Of a stretch of 64,000 nt of DNA, positions 1-7,491 are shown piece by piece (the first letter of the stretch is position 1; every line of letters starts with the position of its first letter). Location of the stretch: NCBI RefSeq assembly GCF_014195095.1, contig NZ_JACIBC010000004.1, positions 62,001 through 126,000 of the forward strand, given 5' to 3'. The notes beneath the pieces were generated by a model that did no database searches, was not told where the DNA came from, and saw only the letters and a program-made list of their open reading frames with translations. This DNA is from Rhizobium sp. BK602 (lineage in GTDB: Bacteria; Pseudomonadota; Alphaproteobacteria; Rhizobiales; Rhizobiaceae). The position numbers and the translations under genes are program-made.

Positions 1-200
1 GTCCAGCCTGCCGCGTAGGAGCACATCATCAGCGGCGACGGCGAGCTGGAATAGTTGGCGAAGTGATGCTCGGCAAACCAGGCGATGTCGAAGTCCAATT
101 CCTCGGCGGTCTGGACCATCTTTTTCGTATCGCGCATGACGCCTACGGCGCCGTCCGGATGGTCGCGCAAGGTCATGAGGCTGAATAAGCCGAGTTGCAT
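1..200 (-). CDS. Luciferase-like flavin monooxygenase, N-terminal part (runs off the window)
   Basis: The first 66 codons of a bacterial-luciferase-family monooxygenase are present; the rest lies beyond position 1. The start ATG (198-200) follows GGAGAATGAC, a good ribosome binding site. The protein opens MQLGLFSLMTLRD and continues with DFDIAWFAEHHFANYSSSPSP, the beta1 strand and the AEHHF motif typical of FMNH2-dependent LLM oxidoreductases. Such enzymes insert oxygen using reduced flavin supplied by a separate reductase, and the gene just upstream on the same strand is a flavin reductase, so the two are probably co-transcribed partners. The substrate cannot be told from this fragment. Confidence 0.88.
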   Translation of the reverse strand, partial: MQLGLFSLMTLRDHPDGAVGVMRDTKKMVQTAEELDFDIAWFAEHHFANYSSSPSPLMMCSYAAGW

Positions 201-258
201 GTCATTCTCCTAAAATGCGTTTCTGAGGGCGCCCGAGCGCCAATGGCCTGCCGACAGT

Positions 259-762
259 TCAAGCCGCGTTCGAAAGAGGGATCGGAGCGCCGACCGCGTA
301 GAGGCCATCCTGGTAGATCAGTGGCGAAACCTCCGTAGCAAAGCGCGAATTGTTCACCCTGCCGATGACGATGTCGTGCGTCGAATAGCTGTAGGCCCTG
401 TCGATCTCGCAGAAGAGATTGGCCTGGGCATCGGCGAGATAGGGAATTCCGCCCTCAAGCTCCCAGTTGCCGTCGAGGAAACGCTCGCCGGCGGGAACGC
501 CTCCGCTGAAACGCCGCGAGATCTCGACCTGCGACGCCTGCAGGAGATTGATGCAGTACCGCTTTTCCTTGTGCAGCGGCGCCAGCACCGAAGCCTTTTG
601 ATTGATGCAGACGAGGATCGATAGCGGCGAAAAGCATAGCGATGTCACCGAAGTCACGGTGATGCCATGCCGCACCCCCTCGTTCTGGCAGGAAATGACG
701 CACACGGTGGCGGCGAGGCGCCGCATGGATTGGCGGAAATTTTCTTCATTCTGGTCGCTCAT
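259..762 (-). CDS. Flavin reductase, small subunit of a two-component monooxygenase
   Basis: A 167-residue protein of the flavin_reduct/HpaC type, the usual length for this family. The N-terminal MRRLAATVCVISC and the segment GITVTSVTSLCFSPLSILVCIN are the classic FMN-binding strand and loop, followed by CINLL and RFSGG. It would reduce FMN with NAD(P)H and hand it to an oxygenase. The luciferase-like monooxygenase starting 58 bases downstream is the obvious partner. It diverges from the SMP-30 gene across a 384-base intergenic region with two mirrored operator-like sites. A second, different flavin reductase is encoded at 42398-42931. Confidence 0.9.
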   Translation of the reverse strand: MSDQNEENFRQSMRRLAATVCVISCQNEGVRHGITVTSVTSLCFSPLSILVCINQKASVLAPLHKEKRYCINLLQASQVEISRRFSGGVPAGERFLDGNWELEGGIPYLADAQANLFCEIDRAYSYSTHDIVIGRVNNSRFATEVSPLIYQDGLYAVGAPIPLSNAA

Positions 763-795
763 TGGATGCTCCCATTCAGTTGCATTTAATTTTGC

Positions 796-810
796 AGATT
801 ATCTACAATC
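796..810. promoter_or_regulatory. Operator-like site, left member of an inverted pair
   Basis: AGATTATCTACAATC lies 34 bases upstream of the flavin reductase start. Its exact reverse complement recurs at 1059-1073, beside the divergent SMP-30 gene. Each site is itself roughly symmetric (GATT...AATC ends), like operators of FCD-type GntR regulators. The remainder of the 763-1146 intergenic region is comparatively AT-rich next to each start and holds no convincing gene; it is best read as a divergent promoter. Confidence 0.6.
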
Positions 811-1058
811 CGTCAACACGCGATTTGGCCATGTGGAAAGATTATAGCCAACCATCGGAATTTGTTGATAAAATTATGCCGATCGCGGTCATATGCAGGC
901 CGGCTCAAATCGCGGAGATCGTCACTCTGGTCCGCAAGCGATAGCGGGATCGCCCCTCCCCGCCGCAGGAGATAAAGCTTCGCGGTTTCCCTCAAAGTCC
1001 TCCGCGGCGAGGACGATGCGGGCTTTTTTTTGCGACAGGGCCTTTTGCACGCCTTGAA

Positions 1059-1073
1059 GATTGTAGATAATCT
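1059..1073. promoter_or_regulatory. Operator-like site, right member of an inverted pair
   Basis: GATTGTAGATAATCT is a perfect 15-base inverted copy of the site at 796-810 and lies 74 bases upstream of the SMP-30 start at 1147. Having the same site in mirror orientation next to both divergent starts suggests one regulator controlling both transcripts. The regulator is not identified; a GntR/FCD protein is the best guess from the site shape. Confidence 0.6.
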
Positions 1074-1146
1074 TCATTATGCTTGGCGGACCATACGGGG
1101 AGAGCGACGAGGCGGTAGCCATTTGCGATCAGCCTGGGAGGGACAG

Positions 1147-2073
1147 ATGTTTTCCGATGCCTTTGAAATTCATGACGACCGGTTTCGGAGCCTCATTCTT
1201 CCAAACGTCCATGTCGAAAAGCTATGGACTGGCGGGCGGTGGCTCGAAGGCCCGGTCTATTTCGCCGCGGGCCGCTACCTGCTGTTTTCGGACATACCCA
1301 ACGATCGGCTTATGCGGTGGGACGAGACGGATAATTCCGTGTCGGTATTTGACAGCCCTTGCGGATTTCACAATGGACACACCATCGACCGCGAGGGCCG
1401 GCTGATCGCATGCGAACACGGGTCGCGGCGCGTCTCACGCGTCGAGCACGATGGCTCGATCACTGTCCTCGCATCGCATTATCACGGCAAGCGGCTGAAT
1501 TCTCCAAACGACGTGGTGGTAAAGTCCGATGGCTCGCTCTGGTTCACCGACCCGACCTACGGTATCGACAGCGACTATGAAGGACAACGAGGCCCGTCGG
1601 AGATCGGAGGCTCCAACGTCTACCGTGTCGATCCCGCTGACGGCCATGTCTCGATCGTCGCGGACGATCTGGTCAAGCCGAACGGCCTTGCCTTCAATCA
1701 CGACGAAACGAAGCTCTACATCGTCGACAGCGGCGCAACACACAGCGCCGACGGTCCCAGACATATTCGCGAATTCGATGTCGCGCCGGACGGCAGGACG
1801 CTGGGCAACAACCGGGTTCTGGCGACCTGCGATCAGGGCATCTACGACGGCATGCGCCTCGATGAAAGGGGAAACATCTGGGTCGGTGCAGCGGACGGGG
1901 TTCATTGCCTGAGCAGTCAAGGCGAACTGTTCGGCAAGATCCGCATTCCGGAAACGACGGCCAATGTCGTCTTCGCCGGCGCCAGGAGAAACCGCCTGTT
2001 CATCTGCGCCACCCAGAGCCTTTATGCCGTCTTCCTGCAAACCAGGGGGATGCCCCGCCCGGCGACGGCATAG
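1147..2073 (+). CDS. SMP-30/gluconolactonase-family protein
   Basis: A 308-residue beta-propeller lactonase of the SMP-30/regucalcin family. The metal-binding glutamate appears in RWLEGPVYF (near residue 35), the asparagine in NSPNDVVV and the catalytic aspartate in YIVDSGA, so all three canonical ligands are present. The start at 1147 is preferred over the longer reading frame from 1030 because GGGAGG sits just before it and the upstream residues do not resemble the family. Members hydrolyse sugar or other lactones. It precedes an SDR gene in an apparent operon and diverges from a flavin monooxygenase system, so the lactone may arise from oxidation in the same pathway. Confidence 0.9.
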   Translation: MFSDAFEIHDDRFRSLILPNVHVEKLWTGGRWLEGPVYFAAGRYLLFSDIPNDRLMRWDETDNSVSVFDSPCGFHNGHTIDREGRLIACEHGSRRVSRVEHDGSITVLASHYHGKRLNSPNDVVVKSDGSLWFTDPTYGIDSDYEGQRGPSEIGGSNVYRVDPADGHVSIVADDLVKPNGLAFNHDETKLYIVDSGATHSADGPRHIREFDVAPDGRTLGNNRVLATCDQGIYDGMRLDERGNIWVGAADGVHCLSSQGELFGKIRIPETTANVVFAGARRNRLFICATQSLYAVFLQTRGMPRPATA

Positions 2074-2126
2074 GCATCTCGACCGTGGCCACCCTATCTG
2101 CGAACGTCACAAAAGGAACCAAGCAA

Positions 2127-2882
2127 ATGAACTCATCCTTCGCTGAAAAAGTCGTCGTGGTTTCAGGCGCCGCCGGCGGCGTCGGCCGCGAGGTCGTGAC
2201 CAAACTACTGGAACACGGCGCGCGCATCTGCGCGACGGACATCACTGCAGCGGTGCAAGATCTCGAAAACCTCGCGCCCGGCCGTATCGTCGCCGTCGTC
2301 GCGGACGTGACGCGATCCGATGACGTCGAGCGAATTTTCAAACATGCTGAAGATGCTTTCGGTCCGGTCGATATCCTGGTCAACAATGCAGGCTTCATCA
2401 TCTCGAAATCCGTGCACGATACCAGCGAGGAGGAGTGGGACAGCGTCATGAACGCCAACGCCAAGGCGTTCTTCCTGATGGCAAGGCGCGCCCTCCCCAC
2501 CATGATCGAAAGGCGGTCCGGCTCGATCGTCGCCACCGGCTCGATCTCCAGCGTCGTCGGACTGCCGGAACAGGCCGCATACTGCGCGGCCAAAGGCGCG
2601 CTGTTGCAGCTCGTTCGACAGATGGCAATCGACTATGCGCCCCAAGGTATTCGCGTCAACGCCGTGGGCGCCGGCTCCATCAACACGCCATTTCTGACAC
2701 GCTACCTGGAAGGATTGGAGGATCCGAAAGCCGGGGAAGCGGCCATCAGGAGCGCCCATCCGCTCGGGCGCTGGGCTGAACCCGGCGAGATCGCCGATGC
2801 GATCGTCTATCTCGCGGGATCGAACGCATCCTTCGTCACGGGGCACATCCTCATGGCCGATGGCGGGTATAGCGCACGGTGA
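2127..2882 (+). CDS. Short-chain dehydrogenase/reductase (SDR)
   Basis: A classical SDR of 251 residues. The Rossmann dinucleotide motif is GAAGGVG near residue 14, the NNAG motif follows, and the catalytic set is intact: Ser in GSISS and YCAAK for Tyr and Lys. The C-terminal IVYLAGSNASFVTGHILMADGG is typical of the family. The ATG at 2127 is chosen because AAGGAACC lies upstream and the preceding codons are unrelated to SDRs. It follows the SMP-30 gene by 53 bases. Alcohol dehydrogenase plus lactonase is a common pairing in sugar or cyclic-alcohol oxidation, but the substrate is unknown. Confidence 0.9.
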   Translation: MNSSFAEKVVVVSGAAGGVGREVVTKLLEHGARICATDITAAVQDLENLAPGRIVAVVADVTRSDDVERIFKHAEDAFGPVDILVNNAGFIISKSVHDTSEEEWDSVMNANAKAFFLMARRALPTMIERRSGSIVATGSISSVVGLPEQAAYCAAKGALLQLVRQMAIDYAPQGIRVNAVGAGSINTPFLTRYLEGLEDPKAGEAAIRSAHPLGRWAEPGEIADAIVYLAGSNASFVTGHILMADGGYSAR

Positions 2883-3035
2883 GAAGGTTAAGGGAGCCAC
2901 CACCCCTCGCTGATCAGCGAATTTCCGCAGAAGACAATCCCTTCATGAAGTGCCCCTAATTTCACCCTACCAAGCGCGCAAACCACTTCGGGGCTGCCGG
3001 CCATGATCCGGATCAAACAGGCTCTGCTCTCATTG

Positions 3036-3968
3036 CTATTCACGGATTGTCTTGCGGAATGCCGCTGGAGGTTGCCCGACCATCTTCGAGAAGACCCTGG
3101 TGAAGTGCACATGGTCGGCAAAGCCGCACTCGGATGCGATCTGCAGGATCGGCAGTGACGTTCTGACCAGAAGATGTCGTGCGCGCTCTATTCTGCAATG
3201 CAGTAGATATTGATAGGGAGTCATGCCGGTCGAATCCTTGAAAACCCGCGCGAAATGTCCCGTGGTCATTCCACTACCGGCAGCCATATCGGCCAGGGAT
3301 AATTTCTGGTTTATATGCGTCTCGATCAATGCCCGGAAATGGGCAAAGCGTCTTCCTCCCGGTTTCATCACGATATCAGCCCCTTGGTGCAGAGGTCCGA
3401 AACTGGAATAACGGTGGAGGATATGACAGCAAAACGCGCGCGCCAAATGTTCGGCATAGATATCAGGCAACCGGGAATCGAATTCGACCGCATCGCTAAT
3501 CGCGGTGATCAATCCCTCGAGCAAGGGATCCTGAATCATTTCTTCGGTGTTGAAGATGGCCGAGGATAGGTCCTGTTGATAGATCTCGGCTGCGACCGCA
3601 TTCAGAAAGGAGTTTCTGATATAGATATGCGTCGTATGGATATAGCCGTCTAATTTTACCTTAAAGCTTTTGCCGGCTGGCAGAATGAGTGCCTGGCCGG
3701 GGCGCAGGTTTGTACTTCCCTCTTCCCCGCTCAGATTAAAGGCCATCTTTGCAGACCCGGATCGCACCAAGCCGACGAAGAGATGCGGGCTCGCCCTGAA
3801 AAAGCCCTCGTAAGGAGCCTCGATCTGGGTCGCCACATATACATTTTTCCAATTGCGGCCGGCACTCGTCCATAATGTCTGGCAGGTCTCGAGAAGACCG
3901 ATGCCATGCAATTCCTTCACCGGAAATTCGCCATCCGCAAAAGAAATTATCTGATGTTCGCACGTCAT
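3036..3968 (-). CDS. AraC-family transcriptional regulator
   Basis: A 310-residue AraC/XylS regulator. The last ~100 residues form the two helix-turn-helix motifs (LSLADMAAGSGMTTGHFARV and ILQIASECGFADHVHFTRVF) ending in the usual PxxFR segment. The N-terminal half has a cupin-like arm (SGEEGSTNLRPGQALILPAG) that would sense a ligand. The gene converges on the SDR gene, 153 bases apart. A perfect 16-base palindrome just ahead of the start codon suggests autoregulation. It may control the neighbouring SMP-30/SDR genes, but that is only context. Confidence 0.9.
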   Translation of the reverse strand: MTCEHQIISFADGEFPVKELHGIGLLETCQTLWTSAGRNWKNVYVATQIEAPYEGFFRASPHLFVGLVRSGSAKMAFNLSGEEGSTNLRPGQALILPAGKSFKVKLDGYIHTTHIYIRNSFLNAVAAEIYQQDLSSAIFNTEEMIQDPLLEGLITAISDAVEFDSRLPDIYAEHLARAFCCHILHRYSSFGPLHQGADIVMKPGGRRFAHFRALIETHINQKLSLADMAAGSGMTTGHFARVFKDSTGMTPYQYLLHCRIERARHLLVRTSLPILQIASECGFADHVHFTRVFSKMVGQPPAAFRKTIRE

Positions 3969-3983
3969 GACCGCTGCCCATCT

Positions 3984-3999
3984 GCCTGATTAATCAGGC
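3984..3999. promoter_or_regulatory. Perfect 16-bp palindrome upstream of the AraC gene
   Basis: GCCTGATTAATCAGGC ends 15 bases before the AraC-family start codon at 3968. A perfect palindrome so close to the start is a likely operator. The position fits repression or autoregulation of that gene. Nothing resembling it was noticed elsewhere in the window. Confidence 0.5.
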
Positions 4000-4166
4000 T
4001 TTCCCGGACGTCGCTCTAGCCTTTGAGACAAGCAGGAACCATGAAACTCTGCTCAGGCGGACCCGCAAATCATTTTCGCTTCGAGCGCTGTCAATCGCTT
4101 CTCGATGCGGAACAGCCTGTCATCAGTTGAGAGCCAAGGGAATCTGGCGCAAGTCACTATCAAACA

Positions 4167-4181
4167 TGACGAAAGTCATAT
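4167..4181. promoter_or_regulatory. TGAC-GAAA-GTCA motif, copy 1
   Basis: TGACGAAAGTCATAT, a TGAC/GTCA inverted repeat with a GAAA spacer, lies between the MucR-like gene and the AraC gene. The identical 15 bases occur at 6290-6304 ahead of the two-component system, so this is probably a binding site rather than chance. Confidence 0.45.
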
Positions 4182-4263
4182 CGTGCATCCGCCGGCTTGG
4201 CCTCCGGGAACAGTGACAGAAAACTCAGAGCCCGCTTAGCGCAAGATGCGTATCGAAATTCCA

Positions 4264-4659
4264 TCAGGGCAGGAGCCGGATGCTGTTTCTCTTTGCAATT
4301 CTCGATCGTTCGGCGGCATAATTCGGCGCTATCAAAGGATAGTCGCTGGGCAATCCCCATTTGGCACGATATTGCTCAGGCGTCAGATTATATTTGGCGC
4401 GCAGATGACGACGCAACGATTTGAATTTTTGACCGTCCTCCAGGCAAATGATGTAGTCCGGAGTTACAGACTTTGCGATAGGAACGGCAGGCTTTTTCGG
4501 GGCTACGCCGTCGGTTCCGGCATCCAGGGCGCCAGCCAAGCTCTCATAGATCATTTGAATGAGGTCGGGGACCTTGTCGCGAGCAATGACATTATTCGCG
4601 ACAAAGGAACAGGTGATATTGCGGGTGACGTTAAGCAGCCGAGAGTGGATTTCAGGCAA
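4264..4659 (-). CDS. MucR/Ros-family zinc-finger transcriptional regulator
   Basis: A 131-residue protein of the rhizobial Ros/MucR family, which binds AT-rich DNA and controls exopolysaccharide, virulence or nodulation genes. The diagnostic C-terminal block is clear: DYIICLEDGQKFKSLRRHL, then YNLTPEQYRAKWGLP and PLIAPNYAAERS. The N-terminal part (FVANNVI...VPDLIQMIYESLAG) also fits the family, so the TTG start at 4659 (after GAGAATTCCA) is accepted; no ATG is available that keeps this region. The zinc finger has Cys in CLED and His in RRHL. Rhizobia usually carry several paralogues, so this need not be the main MucR. Confidence 0.88.
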   Translation of the reverse strand: MPEIHSRLLNVTRNITCSFVANNVIARDKVPDLIQMIYESLAGALDAGTDGVAPKKPAVPIAKSVTPDYIICLEDGQKFKSLRRHLRAKYNLTPEQYRAKWGLPSDYPLIAPNYAAERSRIAKRNSIRLLP

Positions 4660-4898
4660 TGGAATTCTCGTTAATGGAGTGAGCCGATTCCGGCATGATC
4701 ATGCGGCATCTTTTAAGCGTAAAAGTCGGATCATTCTCATCGATGTCGTGACATTTCCGCCTCCATGTCTGTCGAGAGAAACACGCCTTGATTGTAACGG
4801 AGGTCGTATTTGCGCGGATTGACGTAGATATCTGTCTTCAACATGCAACCATCCTTGAAACCCAAGCTATCCAGGTCCTTTTGACCGGCGAACTCCAT

Positions 4899-5120
4899 TC
4901 AGGAATGAAAGGAATCGGCTCCGCGTTTTTCTTCGCCATCGGAGAGTTTTTCCGCTGCCATCAAGATGATGGCGCATACGACATGGCGCAGGTGCCAACC
5001 CGAAGCGACAGCCTCATCAACGAGCATGGAAACGGATGGCTCCAAAGCGAATTCACATTCGTCCTGATATCCAGGGTCTGCCGGATATTTGGTAGGATAA
5101 TTGATCCTAGCCCTCGCCAT
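4899..5120 (-). CDS. Small conserved-looking hypothetical protein
   Basis: A 73-residue reading frame starting MARARINYPTKYPADP. The start at 5120 is chosen because GGAG lies 9 bases before it, while the upstream in-frame TTG/ATG have no such site. The sequence is acidic (DECEFALEPSVSMLVDEAV), has a short hydrophobic patch (VVCAIILMAA) and ends in charged residues. It looks protein-like rather than random, but I do not recognise a family. It lies just downstream of a 40-codon membrane-peptide gene on the same strand and may be co-transcribed with it. Confidence 0.55.
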   Translation of the reverse strand: MARARINYPTKYPADPGYQDECEFALEPSVSMLVDEAVASGWHLRHVVCAIILMAAEKLSDGEEKRGADSFHS

Positions 5121-5150
5121 AGAATTCTTCTCCATCAATGGCGCGGGGGA

Positions 5151-5273
5151 TCATCCAAAGATACCAACAGCAGCAACAATGAGAGCCAATGCGAAAATCG
5201 GCGCCAGTAGCCAGCGTGCTTCATATACGCTGTTCGGATCTGCCCTTTCGCTTGAGTGCCTATTTCTCATCAT
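5151..5273 (-). CDS. Very small membrane protein (40 residues)
   Basis: A 40-codon frame beginning with two ATG codons (5273 and 5270). AAGGAG lies six bases ahead of the first ATG, a strong ribosome binding site. The N-terminal half is polar and charged (RNRHSSERADPN) and the C-terminal half is one hydrophobic helix, WLLAPIFALALIVAAVGIFG, directly followed by the stop. This is a single-span peptide layout with the N-terminus predicted in the cytoplasm. No family is recognised. The ribosome binding site and clean topology argue that it is real despite its size. Confidence 0.55.
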   Translation of the reverse strand: MMRNRHSSERADPNSVYEARWLLAPIFALALIVAAVGIFG

Positions 5274-5342
5274 GGATAGCTCCTTGACAGGCATCACCAC
5301 TGCCCTTGTTTTCTGGCTGCAGAGACCGACCGATCGACATTG

Positions 5343-5550
5343 CTACATGGTATCCGCGGGCGTACCACGAGGAGCTGAAACGGCCAGCGGCGGCGCCTGC
5401 GCAGTCGGCCCAGCCAGCACCTCGTATGCCGGCTGGACCGCCACCGCCTTGACCAACATAAAGATGATCCAGGCGAAATCGAAAAACTGACAACGACGTT
5501 GCTGAAATCGCCGCAGGTGAGGTTTCTCGTGTCTCCCGCAATGTTGCCAT
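5343..5550 (-). pseudogene. Small membrane-protein gene interrupted by a frameshift at a T5 run
   Basis: From ATG 5550, preceded by GGGAGG, the frame encodes MATLRETRETSPAAISATSL and then reaches a run of five T (plus-strand A run in 5482-5486). Read straight on, it becomes a low-complexity Gly-rich tail. Removing one T instead joins a second frame with a hydrophobic segment (FDFAWIIFMLVKAVAVQPAY) and a Pro/Ala-rich tail, stopping at TAG 5343-5345 after 68 residues. The joined product looks like a real one-span protein. The cause could be a sequencing error, a decayed gene or slippage on the T run. No family is recognised. Confidence 0.45.
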
Positions 5551-5697
5551 GGCGCCCTCCCGACCGACGACGCTGAGCAAGCAGAGGGAAAGACGTCGTC
5601 AGCGAAATTGGCAACGATGAAGCGACAGCCAAATCCATCTCCCCCATGGATAAGGAGTTCTCTCCTCCCAAGGTGGCTACATGGCCTGGCGGCGCGA

Positions 5698-6039
5698 TCA
5701 GGAATAAACGCTTTCGCGCCCGAAATGCTTTACCAACAGATAGTAGAAGACAGCCCGGTACTTATGACGATTGGAACGACCATATTGGTCGACTGCCGCT
5801 TCAAGTCCTGCTTCCATGCTGGCACCGGGAGCCAGCCCGAGCTTCCTCACGAGAAAGTTCGTCTTAATTCGCTCCATCTCCTCCTTGTCGGAGGCTGAAA
5901 CGATAGAAGCATCACTATTGTAGATCGCCGGGCCGCAGCCCTTCGTTACCTTCGCTAGCAGATCCGCATCCACCGACATGCCACACTTTTCCGTCAAGTC
6001 AGCCGCATATTTTGCGATCAGTTCATCCCATTTGCTCAT
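5698..6039 (-). CDS. DUF2853-family protein
   Basis: A 113-residue cytosolic protein of the DUF2853 family, recognised from DELIAKYAADL near the N-terminus, GPAIYNSDASIV in the middle and HKYRAVFYYLLVKHFG at the C-terminus. The function of this family is unknown. The start at 6039 (MSKWDEL) is chosen over the ATG two codons upstream because GGAGG then sits at normal spacing, 7 bases away; from the upstream ATG it would be only 1 base away. No operon partner is evident. Confidence 0.85.
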   Translation of the reverse strand: MSKWDELIAKYAADLTEKCGMSVDADLLAKVTKGCGPAIYNSDASIVSASDKEEMERIKTNFLVRKLGLAPGASMEAGLEAAVDQYGRSNRHKYRAVFYYLLVKHFGRESVYS

Positions 6040-6372
6040 AGTCATGCCTCCGGTTTTGAACCAGTGTTGCTAATATCGCCGCGCCATGATCGTCTTGCTG
6101 CTTCCGCCGCTTGCCTGAAGCACACCAGCGGAGCCCGCTCGAACCATATCTGCCGATGGTGTTGTCTGAGCATGCAAGCACTTGATCCGGCCCTATGTGA
6201 TCGAGAGGTTCGATCCTTTGATAAATGGATGATTGCCAACCTAGATACTTCCGGAAAAGCAGCCATATGGCGAAGGTCAGAATCGATAGTGACGAAAGTC
6301 ATATTCGCTTGCGGCCAACCCAGCTTTTGCCTAAAGTAGTCAAGCTTCATTTGCGCACTGATTTGGGAACGA
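6040..6372. promoter_or_regulatory. Intergenic region upstream of the two-component system
   Basis: This 333-base stretch separates the DUF2853 gene from the divergent histidine kinase gene. The open frames across it on both strands look like non-coding composition. The one notable element is the TGACGAAAGTCATAT motif at 6290-6304, 69 bases before the kinase start. It must hold the promoters of both neighbours. Confidence 0.5.
6290..6304. promoter_or_regulatory. TGAC-GAAA-GTCA motif, copy 2
   Basis: TGACGAAAGTCATAT is identical over 15 bases to the copy at 4167-4181. It lies 69 bases upstream of the histidine kinase start. NarL/FixJ-type regulators bind such short inverted repeats, so it may be a site for the response regulator encoded by this operon. 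That assignment is inference. Confidence 0.45.
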
Positions 6373-7491
6373 ATGGTTGACCTTAGCGCTGAGTTAGTGT
6401 CGGCTGCTGAAGCCGATGTTATTGGCTTCGCTATTATCGGCGCAGACAGGACGGTTAAGCGAAAAGTCGGACGCCTGGTCGAGTGGCTTCCTGCCATCGG
6501 AGACGATAGCTGCCAGTGCATGCTGCTGGTCGGGATGGAAACGGAATTGGCCGCTCTCGCCGAGGGACGGCGGGGAGTCATCACATTTTCGCGGGTGCGT
6601 GGCGCATCGCCTGGACTGGATCAGCCTCTGACGGCGGTTATCCTTTGGCACAAGGATCGGCTGCATTATGTGGTGGTTGCGATGCCCGATTTTGCCGCTC
6701 GCGAAATCGAGACCTTGCTGGAAAGCGAGCGCCGCACGCGACGGCTGATAGAACAACAACTCGAGGTGGCAAGTTCGGAAGTGCACTTCGCCTCCCTGGC
6801 GCGAACCCGCCTTCGCCTCGCGCGCGACCTTCACGACACGCTCGCCCACTCCATTCTCGCGCTTCTGACCCAGATTCGGCTGATCCAGCACTTTCTGGAG
6901 ACCGATCCCGCCCGCGTCGCTGACAGTCTCGCAGTCGCGGAACAAGCCGCCATCAGCGGCCTGGCGCGCGCGCGCAACGCCATTGCCCGTTTACGGATGC
7001 CGGACGAATTCGAGCTGGCGCCCGACATCGAGAGCATACTGTCCGATTTTGCAAGACAGACGGGCGTCGACATATCCGTCGATATCGATGAGGGAGCTCG
7101 CGGGGAGTTGCATCGCCACGGCTCGACGGTTCAGCGCATCATGCATGAGGCGCTGCGCAACATCGAACTGCATGCGCAAGCTCGGCATGTTCAGTTTCGC
7201 GCGGCCACCGAGGCGGATACCAAGGACCAGAGACTTGTCATCGACATCCGCGACGATGGCCGAGGATTTGATCCGGCAGTTCCCAAGCCGGAGCATTTCG
7301 GGCTGGTCGGAATGGTCGAGTTTGCCGCACTCGCCAATGGGAATTGCGTTGTGGAAAGCGCATACGGAAAGGGTACGCTGGTTCGCATATCGTTGCCCGC
7401 GACCCCGTCCTTGACGACACAACCATCAAGCACTCTCGCGAATGTTGGCGCGGAAATGCGGCAGGACAGGAAGAATGACGGAACAAGCTGA
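6373..7491 (+). CDS. Sensor histidine kinase, NarL/UhpB (HisKA_3) type
   Basis: A 372-residue kinase without obvious membrane segments. Residues 1-120 form an unassigned sensory region (possibly PAS-like) and a coiled stretch follows at 118-145. The HisKA_3 dimerisation and phosphoacceptor helix holds His154 in ARDLHDTLAHS. The ATPase domain follows with an N-box in HEALRNIELHA (~258-270) and a G1 box in DIRDDGRGFDP (~292-302), ending in KGTLVRISLP. Its stop overlaps the response regulator start by 17 bases, so the two form one unit. The lack of transmembrane helices suggests a cytosolic signal or a protein partner. The signal is unknown. Confidence 0.9.
   Translation: MVDLSAELVSAAEADVIGFAIIGADRTVKRKVGRLVEWLPAIGDDSCQCMLLVGMETELAALAEGRRGVITFSRVRGASPGLDQPLTAVILWHKDRLHYVVVAMPDFAAREIETLLESERRTRRLIEQQLEVASSEVHFASLARTRLRLARDLHDTLAHSILALLTQIRLIQHFLETDPARVADSLAVAEQAAISGLARARNAIARLRMPDEFELAPDIESILSDFARQTGVDISVDIDEGARGELHRHGSTVQRIMHEALRNIELHAQARHVQFRAATEADTKDQRLVIDIRDDGRGFDPAVPKPEHFGLVGMVEFAALANGNCVVESAYGKGTLVRISLPATPSLTTQPSSTLANVGAEMRQDRKNDGTS

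Noticed and set aside
5101..5490. A 129-codon plus-strand frame
   Set aside because: Random-looking composition; it overlaps three minus-strand small genes with better ribosome binding sites and topology.
6042..6584. A 180-codon minus-strand frame
   Set aside because: Ser/Arg-rich shadow of the histidine kinase N-terminus and its promoter; no family features.
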